Both the position numbers and the translations under genes were made by a program. Below, one piece after another: positions 7,695 to 15,396 of a DNA stretch of 64,000 nt (positions are counted from its first letter, which is position 1; each line of letters starts with the position of its first letter). This DNA is from CAXSBR01 sp964236495 (GTDB taxonomy: Bacteria > Actinomycetota > Actinomycetes > Mycobacteriales > Jatrophihabitantaceae). The stretch covers positions 240,646-304,645 of the forward strand of contig CAXSBR010000003.1 in NCBI GenBank assembly GCA_964236495.1, read 5' to 3'. Below the pieces are notes generated by a model that saw nothing but the letters and a program-made list of their open reading frames with translations, searched no databases and was not told where the DNA came from.

Positions 7695-9359
7695 TTACGA
7701 GGCGTGCACCGACACGCTGTGCAGGCCGCTGGCCGCGCCGGGATAGGGATCGCGTACGGCGGTGTCCTGCGCGGCCCCGGTCGCGTCGAAGGCACGCACG
7801 GTCAGCTTGTGCATGCCGGCAGAGGCAACCGTCCACGGCAGCATCCACTGCCGCCACGTGTCCTTGGACGGAACGCTGCCCAGCCGGGCGTCGGTCCAAG
7901 CGCCGCCGTCTATCTGCACCTGCACTCTGCTCACGCCGACATGCTGATGCCAGGCCACGCCGGCGACGGTGACCGTGTCGCCCACCTTCACCTTCCTGCC
8001 CACCTTCGGAGTGTCGATGCGCGAGCCCAGCGTGATCGGCAGCTGGGCCAGCCAACCCCGCTGCACCCAGTAGGCGTCGTAGGCGGTGAAGGTCGTCACC
8101 TCGATCTCGGTGATCCACTTGCACGCCGAGACGTAGCCGTACAGGCCCGGCACCACCATCCGCACCGGAAACCCGTGCTCGGTGGGCAGCGTCGTGCCGT
8201 TCATGCCCACCGCGAGCATCGCGTCGCGTCCGTCCATCACCTGCGCGACCGGAGCACCGATCGTCATGCCGTCGACCGACCGGCAGACAAGCTGGTCGGC
8301 GCGAGGATCCAGCCCGGCCTTGCGCAGCAGTGGCGCGAGCGGAACTCCGCGGAAACGAGCGTTGCCGATCAGGTCGCCGCCGACCTCGTAGGAGACGCAC
8401 ATCATCGTGATCCACCGTTCGATCAGCGGCATCGCCAGCAGGTCGGCGAGGGTGTAGGTGACGGGCGTGTCGACCATGCCGTGGATCTTGAGGCTCCACG
8501 CGTCGGCGTTCACCTGAGGCACGACGTAGGCGGTGTCGATGCGGTAGAAGTCCCGGTTCGGGGTGGCGAACGGCAGCGGACTCTTGGCCAGCTGGGTTGC
8601 AGGCGGCAGCGGCTGTGCGGGCGGGGCCGGTGGCAACACCACGTCGGCCCGGCTGCGCGCGGCGTCGAAGCGCCGGTGCTGCCATCGGCGCCCACCGAAC
8701 CCGCTCAGTGCGGCGAGCAGAACGCCGGTCACGCCGGCCATGAGCAGCTTGCGCCGGGGGATGCCGTCCTCGATCGACGGATCCGAACGGAAAGAGGTGG
8801 CGCGTACCAGTCGGAGCAGAACGTCGAGCACCACCGCCGCGGCAACCGCGGCGAACACGACCGGCACCACGTCGCTTCCCCGGTGCGCATGCGTGCTGAG
8901 TGCGCAATAGACACCCACAGCGCCGAATCCGAGCAGCGCCAGCGCCGCCGCCCGGCGCCGGTACAACCCCAACACGCCGACGACGGCGGCGAACAGAGCG
9001 ATCACGATGAATATCCCGGTGCCCAGAGCCAGCTTGTCGTCGGTGCCGAACTGCCGGATCGCGCGCTGCTTGAGCCACTCGGGCGTAGCCAGGATGAACC
9101 GGTTTGCCACGACGACGACCGGTGAGGCCTCGGGCCGCACGAAGGCGGCGACCAGCTCGCCGATGCCCAAGCCCACGGCCGCGGCCAGCACGCCGCACAG
9201 CGCCGCAACGAACCGGCGCTTCCAGCCGGCCAGCTGCGGCGAATGCGGGGCCGGATCGGCCGGGCGGGGGGACACGGCGGTGGAGGTCACCCGACCAGTG
9301 TCGGCTGGGCGCCGAGGACTTGGGATCTGAACGGCCAAGACGTAGCTTTTCCGCAACAT
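7695..9359 (-). CDS. Membrane-anchored molybdopterin oxidoreductase, sulfite oxidase fold
   Basis: A 554 aa protein. The first ~220 residues contain about five hydrophobic segments (near 49-72, 108-133, 137-154, 165-183 and 208-224). The C-terminal ~330 residues form the SUOX-type molybdenum domain, with the presumed Mo-ligating Cys321 in TMMCVSYEVGG and the motifs MDGRDAMLAVGMNG and GFPVRMVVPGLYGYVSACKWI. A dimerisation-type Ig domain follows (about 450-540). The catalytic domain should face outside. Such membrane sulfite-oxidase-like proteins are common in actinobacteria; the substrate is unknown and may be sulfite or a sulfoxide. A double arginine (RRK) precedes the last hydrophobic segment. 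The start is uncertain: ATG 9359 has no ribosome site, and GTG 9290 would remove 23 hydrophilic residues. Confidence 0.88.
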   Translation of the reverse strand: MLRKSYVLAVQIPSPRRPADTGRVTSTAVSPRPADPAPHSPQLAGWKRRFVAALCGVLAAAVGLGIGELVAAFVRPEASPVVVVANRFILATPEWLKQRAIRQFGTDDKLALGTGIFIVIALFAAVVGVLGLYRRRAAALALLGFGAVGVYCALSTHAHRGSDVVPVVFAAVAAAVVLDVLLRLVRATSFRSDPSIEDGIPRRKLLMAGVTGVLLAALSGFGGRRWQHRRFDAARSRADVVLPPAPPAQPLPPATQLAKSPLPFATPNRDFYRIDTAYVVPQVNADAWSLKIHGMVDTPVTYTLADLLAMPLIERWITMMCVSYEVGGDLIGNARFRGVPLAPLLRKAGLDPRADQLVCRSVDGMTIGAPVAQVMDGRDAMLAVGMNGTTLPTEHGFPVRMVVPGLYGYVSACKWITEIEVTTFTAYDAYWVQRGWLAQLPITLGSRIDTPKVGRKVKVGDTVTVAGVAWHQHVGVSRVQVQIDGGAWTDARLGSVPSKDTWRQWMLPWTVASAGMHKLTVRAFDATGAAQDTAVRDPYPGAASGLHSVSVHAS

Positions 9360-9423
9360 GTACTGATCAACACCGGCGCGTGGCAGGCTTGGCGGGACCC
9401 CGACTGTGGAGAGGAGGACGCGA

Positions 9424-10170
9424 ATGATCAGCGCACACCATCACGAGGCCGAGGGAGTACGACAGGCCCTCGGAAGCTCAGGTCGACCCGCCGACTCCGG
9501 CGTCGCTCGCGATTTGAGCGAGCTCGCCCGTCAGTTCCAGGCCGACCGCAGTCCACCGGATCTGTTGCGCCACATTGCCCAGGCCGCTGCCCGCGACGTG
9601 CCTGGCGCCGCCTACGCCGGCATCACGCTGCTCGAAGCCGGGGCGCTGTCCACGCCGGCCAAGACCGACGAGTTGGTCGCCGAGATCGATCGCAAACAGT
9701 ACGAGCTCGGCGAAGGGCCATGCGTTGAGACCAGCCGCAAACACCAGACCTACCGCACCAACGACATGAACGCCGAGTCGCGCTGGCCGAAGTTTGCTGC
9801 TGTGTGCGTTCAGGCCGGAGTGCTGGCAATGCTGTCGGTGCAGCTGTTCGTCGAGTCCGAGGCGTTCGGCGCGCTCAACCTGTATGCCACCGCGGTGGAT
9901 GCCTTCGACGAGGACGCCGAAAGCACCGCACTGCTGCTGGCCGCACACGCCGGCATCGCGATGGCTGCGCTACGCAACAAGGACAACATGGACGTCGCGC
10001 TGGCGAGTAGAGATCTCATCGGGCAAGCCAAAGGCATCCTCATGGAGCGCTACAAGGTCACCGGCCATGATGCATTCGGCCTGCTGGTATTGGCCTCGCA
10101 GAACACCAACCGCAAACTGCGCGACGTCGCCAACGAACTGGTGACGTCTGGGGAGCTGGCGGTTCGCTGA
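9424..10170 (+). CDS. GAF-ANTAR domain response regulator
   Basis: A 248 aa cytoplasmic regulator. Residues ~30-185 form a GAF sensor domain (LLRHIAQAAARDVPGAAYAGITLL ...); residues ~190-245 form an ANTAR RNA-binding domain with the expected opening DLIGQAKGILMERYKVTGHDAF. ANTAR proteins act by binding twin-hexaloop RNA and preventing termination. No phosphoreceiver domain is present, so the GAF domain presumably senses a ligand or redox state. The start at 9424 is fixed by GAGAGGAGG six bases upstream. It is monocistronic, divergent from the molybdopterin enzyme and convergent with cysM. Its RNA targets could not be located in this window. Confidence 0.93.
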   Translation: MISAHHHEAEGVRQALGSSGRPADSGVARDLSELARQFQADRSPPDLLRHIAQAAARDVPGAAYAGITLLEAGALSTPAKTDELVAEIDRKQYELGEGPCVETSRKHQTYRTNDMNAESRWPKFAAVCVQAGVLAMLSVQLFVESEAFGALNLYATAVDAFDEDAESTALLLAAHAGIAMAALRNKDNMDVALASRDLIGQAKGILMERYKVTGHDAFGLLVLASQNTNRKLRDVANELVTSGELAVR

Positions 10171-10211
10171 GGCGGCAGTTCACGCGGCGGTCAGCTGACG
10201 TTCGGCCAAGT

Positions 10212-10233
10212 CCAGCGACGCGCTCTGCGCTGG
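10212..10233. terminator. Possible stem-loop between convergent genes
   Basis: CCAGCG (10212-10217) and CGCTGG (10228-10233) form a six-base-pair stem with a 10-nt loop in the 78-base gap between the convergent GAF-ANTAR and cysM genes. No T run follows. It is weak evidence for termination. Confidence 0.35.
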
Positions 10234-10248
10234 TTCGCGCCCGTCCGG

Positions 10249-11211
10249 TCAGGCCCAGAGCTGACCTTCCAGCCGCATCGACGCTTGCTGCAGCGTGCCG
10301 TCGTAGGCGCCGGTGGACAGGTACTTCCACCCGCCGTCGCAGACGACGAACGCGATGTCGGCTGACGTTCCTGCCGCTACCGCGCGATCCGCCGCGGCCA
10401 GCGCCGCATGCAGGATCGCACCGGTGGAGATACCGGCGAAGATGCCCTCGGTCGCCATCAACTCGCGGGTGCGGCGCAACGCGTCGTAAGACTGCACCGA
10501 GTAGCGCGAGGTCAGCACAGAGTCGTCGTACAACTCCGGCACAAAGCCTTCGTCGATGTTGCGCAGGCCGTACACCAGTTCGCCGTAGCGGGGCTCGGCG
10601 GCGATGATTGCGACGTCGGGGACCTTCTCGCGCAGGTAGCGTCCCGCGCCCATCAACGTGCCGGTGGTGCCCAGGCCGGCGACGAAGTGGGTGATGGTGG
10701 GCAGATCGCGCAGGATCTCCGGGCCGGTGCCGTCGTAGTGAGCCTGCGCGTTTGCGGGATTGCCGTACTGGTAGAGCATCACCCAGTCCGGGTTTTCCGC
10801 GGCCAGCTTCTTGGCCACTGCCACCGCCTCGTTCGAGCCACCGGCCGCCGGTGAGGAGATGATGCGAGCGCCGTACATCTCCAGCAGCTGTCGACGCTCG
10901 GCTGAGGTGTTCTCGGGCATCACGCAGACCAAGCCGTATCCCCGCAGCGAGGCGACCATGGCCAGCGAGATGCCGGTGTTGCCCGAGGTGGGCTCCAGGA
11001 TGGTGCATCCGGGCGTCAACCGGCCGTTCGCCTCCGCGGCGGCGACCATCGCCAGCGCGGCGCGATCCTTGATCGAGCCGGTGGGGTTGCGGTCCTCGAG
11101 CTTGGCCCAGAGCCGAACCGGCGCCGGGCCGTTCCATCGTGGAGACAGCCGCGGCAGCCCGACCAGCGGCGTATCGCCCACGGCTTCGACCAGCGATTCG
11201 TAGCGCGACAT
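10249..11211 (-). CDS. cysM: O-phosphoserine sulfhydrylase (CysO-thiocarboxylate-dependent cysteine synthase)
   Basis: PLP enzyme of the cysteine synthase family, 320 aa. In M. tuberculosis CysM takes sulfur from the thiocarboxylate of CysO and adds it to O-phosphoserine, giving a CysO-cysteine adduct from which Mec releases cysteine. Visible features are the PLP lysine Lys48 in TGSIKDRA, the substrate loop EPTSGNTGIS, and the glycine-rich phosphate site GLGTTGT. A basic residue near 220 (EPRYGELVYGLRN) fits phosphoserine specificity rather than O-acetylserine. cysO lies 47 bases upstream and mec beyond it, so the whole sulfur-carrier cysteine route is present. Start ATG 11211 is well placed. 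Confidence 0.95.
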   Translation of the reverse strand: MSRYESLVEAVGDTPLVGLPRLSPRWNGPAPVRLWAKLEDRNPTGSIKDRAALAMVAAAEANGRLTPGCTILEPTSGNTGISLAMVASLRGYGLVCVMPENTSAERRQLLEMYGARIISSPAAGGSNEAVAVAKKLAAENPDWVMLYQYGNPANAQAHYDGTGPEILRDLPTITHFVAGLGTTGTLMGAGRYLREKVPDVAIIAAEPRYGELVYGLRNIDEGFVPELYDDSVLTSRYSVQSYDALRRTRELMATEGIFAGISTGAILHAALAAADRAVAAGTSADIAFVVCDGGWKYLSTGAYDGTLQQASMRLEGQLWA

Positions 11212-11258
11212 GCTTCAGTCCTTCGTTTCCGGCGCCGGCGCGAGGTTGCCCCGACCGC

Positions 11259-11540
11259 TCAGCGCGAGCCGCCGGCGACTGCAGGCAGGATCGTCACGGC
11301 GTCGCCGTCGGACAGCGCCGTGTTCAGCGATCCGGTGAACCGGACGTCCTCGTCGTTGACATACACGTTGACGAAGCGGTGCAGTGAGCCGTCCTCGGTG
11401 ATCAGACGGCCCTTGATGCCGGCGTGCTGGGCATCGAGATCGTCGATGAGCGCTTGCAACGTGGTGCCGTGTGCGGGCACGGTCTTGGCGCCATCGGTGT
11501 AGGTGCGCAGAATGGTCGGGATCTTGACGTCGATGCTCAT
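11259..11540 (-). CDS. cysO: Sulfur-carrier protein CysO (MoaD/ThiS fold) with C-terminal extension
   Basis: A 93 aa ubiquitin-like sulfur carrier. The family reaction is adenylation and thiocarboxylation of a C-terminal Gly-Gly, followed by sulfur transfer to O-phosphoserine on CysM. The start ATG at 11540 gives MSIDVKIPTILRTYTDG; the beta-grasp pattern continues to FVNVYVNDEDVRF. The odd feature is the C terminus: it reads AVAGG-Ser-Arg-stop, checked codon by codon, so Gly-Gly is not terminal. The two extra residues would have to be removed before activation, presumably by the metalloprotease Mec, as reported for some other sulfur carriers made with extensions. Reading upstream of 11540 is open but does not resemble any carrier protein. 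Confidence 0.93.
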   Translation of the reverse strand: MSIDVKIPTILRTYTDGAKTVPAHGTTLQALIDDLDAQHAGIKGRLITEDGSLHRFVNVYVNDEDVRFTGSLNTALSDGDAVTILPAVAGGSR

Positions 11541-11849
11541 TGTCGGACGGTGCTCCTCAGCAGGTTTGAGTCGGCGGTACGGACGGACTCGATGGACGGC
11601 AGTAGGTGCGCTTACCGCGAGTTGCGCAGGTGGCGTGCCGGCGTCGCTAAGACAACAACCTCGCCAGGCGCGGAAAACGTCCCGGCAGCAGCAGCACGGG
11701 ACGGTGAGGTCAGCGACAGTCGTAGACGACCTCGGCCACACAGTGGCCGAGCAGCGCTCTCTGGATGACACTCTCGACGGGCTCCGCGCGCTGGAGACTC
11801 AGCTCCTTCGTCGCTGCGATGCTCGCCCGCGGTATGGCAACTTCGCGCA
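11541..11849. other. 309-base gene-free interval between mec and cysO
   Basis: No convincing gene was found on either strand. In mycobacteria mec and cysO are adjacent, so this interval is an insertion relative to that order. It contains an inverted copy of the dispersed repeat (11774-11828) next to the mec stop. The remaining ~230 bases must hold the cysO-cysM promoter if mec transcription does not read through. Confidence 0.6.
11774..11828 (-). repeat. Dispersed intergenic repeat, inverted copy
   Basis: On the minus strand a 26-base core (11803-11828) beginning GGGCGAGCATCG and ending GACGAAGGAG matches the two copies at 30166-30191 and 30221-30246 with one mismatch. A 13-base box CGGAGCCCGTCGA follows (11774-11786), again one mismatch from the copies near 30.2 kb. 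Order and orientation of the two boxes are conserved; the spacer length differs. It lies immediately downstream of mec. Confidence 0.8.
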
Positions 11850-12269
11850 TCAGTGCACCGCTGGTTGCGCGACGCTGACGGGCTCCTCGGTGACGACGCC
11901 GCCAACGATTCGGTACGAGCGAAACTCCGTCGTGTCCGCATCGCGAGTGGAGACCAACACGTAGTGGGCGTTGGGCTCGGCGGCGTAGGTGACGTCCGTG
12001 CGCGAGGGATAGGCCTCGGTTGCGGTGTGGGAGTGGTAGACGATCACCGGCTCCTCCCCCCGGCGGTCCATCTCCTGGTACAGCGCCAGCTGTTCGGCGG
12101 GATCGAACCGGTAGAAGGTGGGCGAACGTTCGGCATTGGCCATCGGCACGACGCGCGAGGGCACATTGCTGTCTTCGGCGCCCGCCACGACCCCGCACGC
12201 CTCATCAGGATGATCACGACGGGCGTGGGCGACGATGTCGTCGTAGATCGTTCGCGACACCGTCAACAC
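11850..12269 (-). CDS. mec: Mec-type JAMM/MPN+ zinc metalloprotease
   Basis: Cleaves cysteine from the CysO-cysteine adduct in the mycobacterial pathway. The 139 aa product keeps the full JAMM set: Glu23 (HPDEACGVV), His79 and His81 (VYHSHT), and Asp92 (SRTD) with ten residues between His81 and Asp92. The stretch HTATEAYPSRTDV is typical of the Mec branch. The start is taken as GTG 12269 (reads VLTVSRTIYDD); GTG 12260 is a shorter alternative, and neither has a strong ribosome site. It is transcribed after clpS and DUF2017 and is separated from its partner cysO by a 309-base interval. Because CysO here ends in GG-SR, Mec may also be needed to expose Gly-Gly. Confidence 0.93.
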   Translation of the reverse strand: MLTVSRTIYDDIVAHARRDHPDEACGVVAGAEDSNVPSRVVPMANAERSPTFYRFDPAEQLALYQEMDRRGEEPVIVYHSHTATEAYPSRTDVTYAAEPNAHYVLVSTRDADTTEFRSYRIVGGVVTEEPVSVAQPAVH

Positions 12270-12310
12270 ATCGCCGCACTCTACCTGTTCCGGCGACGCC
12301 GGCTGCGGGT

Positions 12311-12799
12311 TCAGCCCCCCATCGCCGCGGTGACCAGCGCGTCCTGCACACCGGTCAGCCAGTGGTAGGCCGCCCACTCGGCGAAGTCCGGCGCCGAAGG
12401 ATCCCACCGGTCTGAGTTGTCCGCGGTGACTCCGAGTGCGGTTCCGTGCATCAGCCGTAGATCGTTGACCGCGGCGATCCACCGCTGCAACGCGTCTGCG
12501 TCGAGGTGCAGCACCACCCGATTGCGGCGCACGGTCGCCTGCGCCTGGGCGAGCTCGGCCAGACAGGTACCGGTGCGATCCAGCCGCAGGGCGTCGAGGT
12601 CTGTGGTGGTCATCGAGCTGAACTCCGCAGCGGCGCCGGCGTCGGCGAACGCGGCAGGATGCAGTCGCTGCCACCGCGGATCCGCGGCCTCGAGTTCATT
12701 GAGCTCTCCGGACTGGTCGGCGAACAGCGTCACCAACGCATCGGCCTCGCCGACGTCGAGGGTGACTGCGACGTCCGCACCGTCAGGCTTGATCTTCAT
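12311..12799 (-). CDS. DUF2017 family protein
   Basis: A 162 aa soluble, largely helical protein with no assigned activity. DUF2017 genes follow clpS in many actinobacteria (Rv1332 beside Rv1331), and the same arrangement is seen here with 15 bases between them. The N terminus MKIKPDGADVAVTLDVGEADAL and the C-terminal WAAYHWLTGVQDALVTAAMGG are typical of the family. Because of its invariant neighbour, a role with the ClpS adaptor or N-degron proteolysis is often suspected but is unproven. The start ATG 12799 is clear. mec follows after 41 bases. Confidence 0.88.
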   Translation of the reverse strand: MKIKPDGADVAVTLDVGEADALVTLFADQSGELNELEAADPRWQRLHPAAFADAGAAAEFSSMTTTDLDALRLDRTGTCLAELAQAQATVRRNRVVLHLDADALQRWIAAVNDLRLMHGTALGVTADNSDRWDPSAPDFAEWAAYHWLTGVQDALVTAAMGG

Positions 12800-12814
12800 G
12801 TCTCGTCGTACGGT

Positions 12815-13126
12815 TCAGTCGTCGTGCTCGATGGTGGCCCACAGCCCGAAGCCGTGCAGCCGGGCGGCGTCGAGTTCCATCCGCTCCCGGGTTCCGGCCG
12901 AGACCACTGCTTTGCCGCGCTCGTGCACGTCGAGCATCAACGTCTCCGCCTTGGTTTTGGGGTACCCGAACACGGTCATGAACACATGGGTGACGTAGTT
13001 CATCAGATTTATCGGGTCGTCCCACACGACGCAGACCCACGGGCGGTCCGGACTAGCTTGTAGGTCCGGTTCGGCGGTCTGCGCGGCCTGCTCGGTCGAC
13101 GGCTTCACCGGTGTCAACGTCGGCAT
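12815..13126 (-). CDS. clpS: ATP-dependent Clp protease adaptor ClpS
   Basis: Adaptor that delivers proteins with destabilising N-terminal residues to the Clp ATPase, 103 aa. The ~28-residue flexible N-terminal tail is followed by the ClpS core: WVCVVWDDPINLMNYVTHVF (N-degron pocket region, with Asp-Asp-Pro-Asn-Met elements), then FGYPKTKAETLMLDVHERGKAVV and the C-terminal RLHGFGLWATIE. Length and motifs match family members. It heads the clpS-DUF2017-mec run; 211 bases with no gene separate it from the ctaD stop, leaving room for its promoter. Confidence 0.96.
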   Translation of the reverse strand: MPTLTPVKPSTEQAAQTAEPDLQASPDRPWVCVVWDDPINLMNYVTHVFMTVFGYPKTKAETLMLDVHERGKAVVSAGTRERMELDAARLHGFGLWATIEHDD

Positions 13127-13337
13127 GGCTCCATCGTCTCAAGTGCAAGCGTCCGACACCACCTGGCCATCACCGATGTGCGCAAGCGAGCAACAGACGT
13201 TGGCAGATGCGCCTGTGCTGCACACTGCCCGGTTGCTAACGGTTCAGAATCAACGCGGACCTGCGCGCGACGTCCCGAACGCGGCGTGAGCCGGCCGGCC
13301 GTCCGTCGTAAGTCGGGTCACGCCGGCCCGCACCAGC

Positions 13338-15176
13338 TCAGGCCTGGCTGCCCTTTTGGTTTCCGCCGCTGGAGCCGGGCTCGGTGTCGTTCGCACCATC
13401 ACGCGGGCCGTCGGCACCGATCAGCGCCGAACCGATCTGCGACGCGATCTTGGGCGTGTTGCGCTTGGAGTGGCGCGCCTCGGCTTCGAGGCGGTCGGCC
13501 AGGTGCGGGTAGTGGTACTCGAAAGCGGGACGTTCGGAGCGGATGCGCGGGATCGAGGTGAAGTTGTGCCGCGGCGGTGGGCAGGACGTCGCCCACTCCA
13601 ACGAGTTGCCGTGGCCCCACGGGTCATCGGAAGTGACGATCTCGCCGTAGAGGTAGCTCTTGTAGCAGTTGTAGAGGAAGGGCAGCATCGAGGCGCCCAG
13701 CAGGAACGATCCAACCGTGGAGATGGTGTTCAGCGTCGTCCAGCCGTCGCTGGCGAAGTAGTCGAAGTACCGACGCGGCATGCCCTCGGCGCCCAGCCAG
13801 TGCTGGACGAGAAAGGTCAGGTGGAAGCCGAAGAACGTCATCCAGAAGTGCAGCTTGCCCAGCCGCTCGTCGAGGTAGCGGCCGGTGAACTTGGGGAACC
13901 AAAAGTACACCCCGGCGTAAGCGGCAAACACGATGGTGCCGAACAAGACGTAGTGGAAGTGGGCCACCACGAAATAGCTGTCCGACACGTGGAAGTCGAT
14001 GGGCGGGCTGGCCAGCAGCACGCCGGTGAGGCCACCGAAGAGGAACGTCACCATGAATCCGACGCAGAACAGCATCGGCGTTTCGAATGTGATTGACCCG
14101 CCCCACATGGTCCCGATCCAGGCGAAGAACTTCAGCCCGGTGGGCACGGCGATGAGGAACGACATCAAGGAAAAGAACGGCAGCAACACCGCGCCGGTGG
14201 CGAACATGTGGTGCGCCCACACCGTCATCGACAGCGCCGCGATCGACAGGGTGGCGAACACCAGGCCCTTGTAGCCGAACAGCGGCTTGCGCGAGAACAC
14301 CGGAATGATCTCGGTGACAATGCCGAAGAAGGGCAGGGCGATGATATAGACCTCGGGATGGCCGAAGAACCAGAACAGGTGCTGCCACAAGATCGCGCCG
14401 CCGTTGTCCGGTGCGTAGACCTGCGCACCGAAGTGTCGGTCGGCGTAGAGCACCAGCAGCGCCGCGGTGAGGATCGGGAACGCGAGCAGCACCAGCAGGC
14501 TGGTGATCAGGATGTTCCAAGTGAAGATGGGCAGCCGGAACATGGTCATACCTGGCGCGCGCATCGTGATCACGGTGGTGACCATGTTCACGCCGCCCAG
14601 GATGGTGCCCAAGCCCGACAGAGCCAGACCGATGATCCAGAGATCCTGGCCGGCCTCGGGAGCGTTGGCGAAATCGCTCAGCGGCACATAGTTGGTCCAG
14701 CCCGCCGCAGCCGCGCCACCCGGAGTGAGGAAGCCCGACACGGCGGTCAAGGCGCCGAACAGATACAGCCAGTAGGAGAACGCATTCAGGCGGGGGAACG
14801 CCACGTCGGGCGCCCCGATCTGCAACGGCAACACCAGGTTGGCGAAGGCGAAGACCAGCGGGGTGGCGAAGAACAGCAACATGATCGTGCCGTGCATGGT
14901 GAACAGCTGGTTGTACTGCTCAGGGGACAGGAACTGCCCGCCCGGACGCGCCAGCTCCGCGCGCATCAGCAGCGCGAGCACGCCAGCGAACATGAAGAAC
15001 AGGAACGACGTCACCAGGTACATGCGCCCGATGAGCTTGTGGTCGGTGGTGCGAAGGAGCGTGGAGAAGAGCGATCCCTTCTCGGCGTGATGCGTCGGAA
15101 AAGGCTGCACCGCGATGGGTGTCGGCTCCAACCCGCGGGTCGGATCGACGGTGCGGGGATCCGCCGTCGTGGTCAC
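13338..15176 (-). CDS. ctaD: Cytochrome c oxidase subunit I
   Basis: Heme-copper oxidase catalytic subunit of the aerobic respiratory chain, 612 aa with twelve membrane helices. The heme a ligand is in FTMHGTIMLLFFATP. The CuB/Tyr cross-link region is WFFGHPEVYIIALP, the paired CuB histidines are in WAHHMF, and the last heme ligands are in VVAHFHYVLFG. The hydrophilic C-terminal tail of ~55 residues is Lys/Glu/Asp rich. GTG 15176 is preceded by GGAGG with six-base spacing. In mycobacteria ctaD is not beside clpS, so this adjacency is local to the present lineage. No other oxidase subunit is in the window. Confidence 0.97.
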   Translation of the reverse strand: MTTTADPRTVDPTRGLEPTPIAVQPFPTHHAEKGSLFSTLLRTTDHKLIGRMYLVTSFLFFMFAGVLALLMRAELARPGGQFLSPEQYNQLFTMHGTIMLLFFATPLVFAFANLVLPLQIGAPDVAFPRLNAFSYWLYLFGALTAVSGFLTPGGAAAAGWTNYVPLSDFANAPEAGQDLWIIGLALSGLGTILGGVNMVTTVITMRAPGMTMFRLPIFTWNILITSLLVLLAFPILTAALLVLYADRHFGAQVYAPDNGGAILWQHLFWFFGHPEVYIIALPFFGIVTEIIPVFSRKPLFGYKGLVFATLSIAALSMTVWAHHMFATGAVLLPFFSLMSFLIAVPTGLKFFAWIGTMWGGSITFETPMLFCVGFMVTFLFGGLTGVLLASPPIDFHVSDSYFVVAHFHYVLFGTIVFAAYAGVYFWFPKFTGRYLDERLGKLHFWMTFFGFHLTFLVQHWLGAEGMPRRYFDYFASDGWTTLNTISTVGSFLLGASMLPFLYNCYKSYLYGEIVTSDDPWGHGNSLEWATSCPPPRHNFTSIPRIRSERPAFEYHYPHLADRLEAEARHSKRNTPKIASQIGSALIGADGPRDGANDTEPGSSGGNQKGSQA

Positions 15177-15396
15177 TTCCTACCTCCACCGCTCGTTGCT
15201 GTGCCGCCGGTATTCCACCGCCACTGTCGCTGTCGACGGTGGGCCGAGATGTACTTGCCAGCGCCACCGAGGAACTGATTATGAAGCGTAGACGCTGACT
15301 ACGACGACGGGCTGACCGGGCGGCCGATCGTCGGCCCGCGCAGGCCCAGTTGCAGACCGGAACGCGGCCGGACGCTGCGGCGGTCACACTCGGGGT

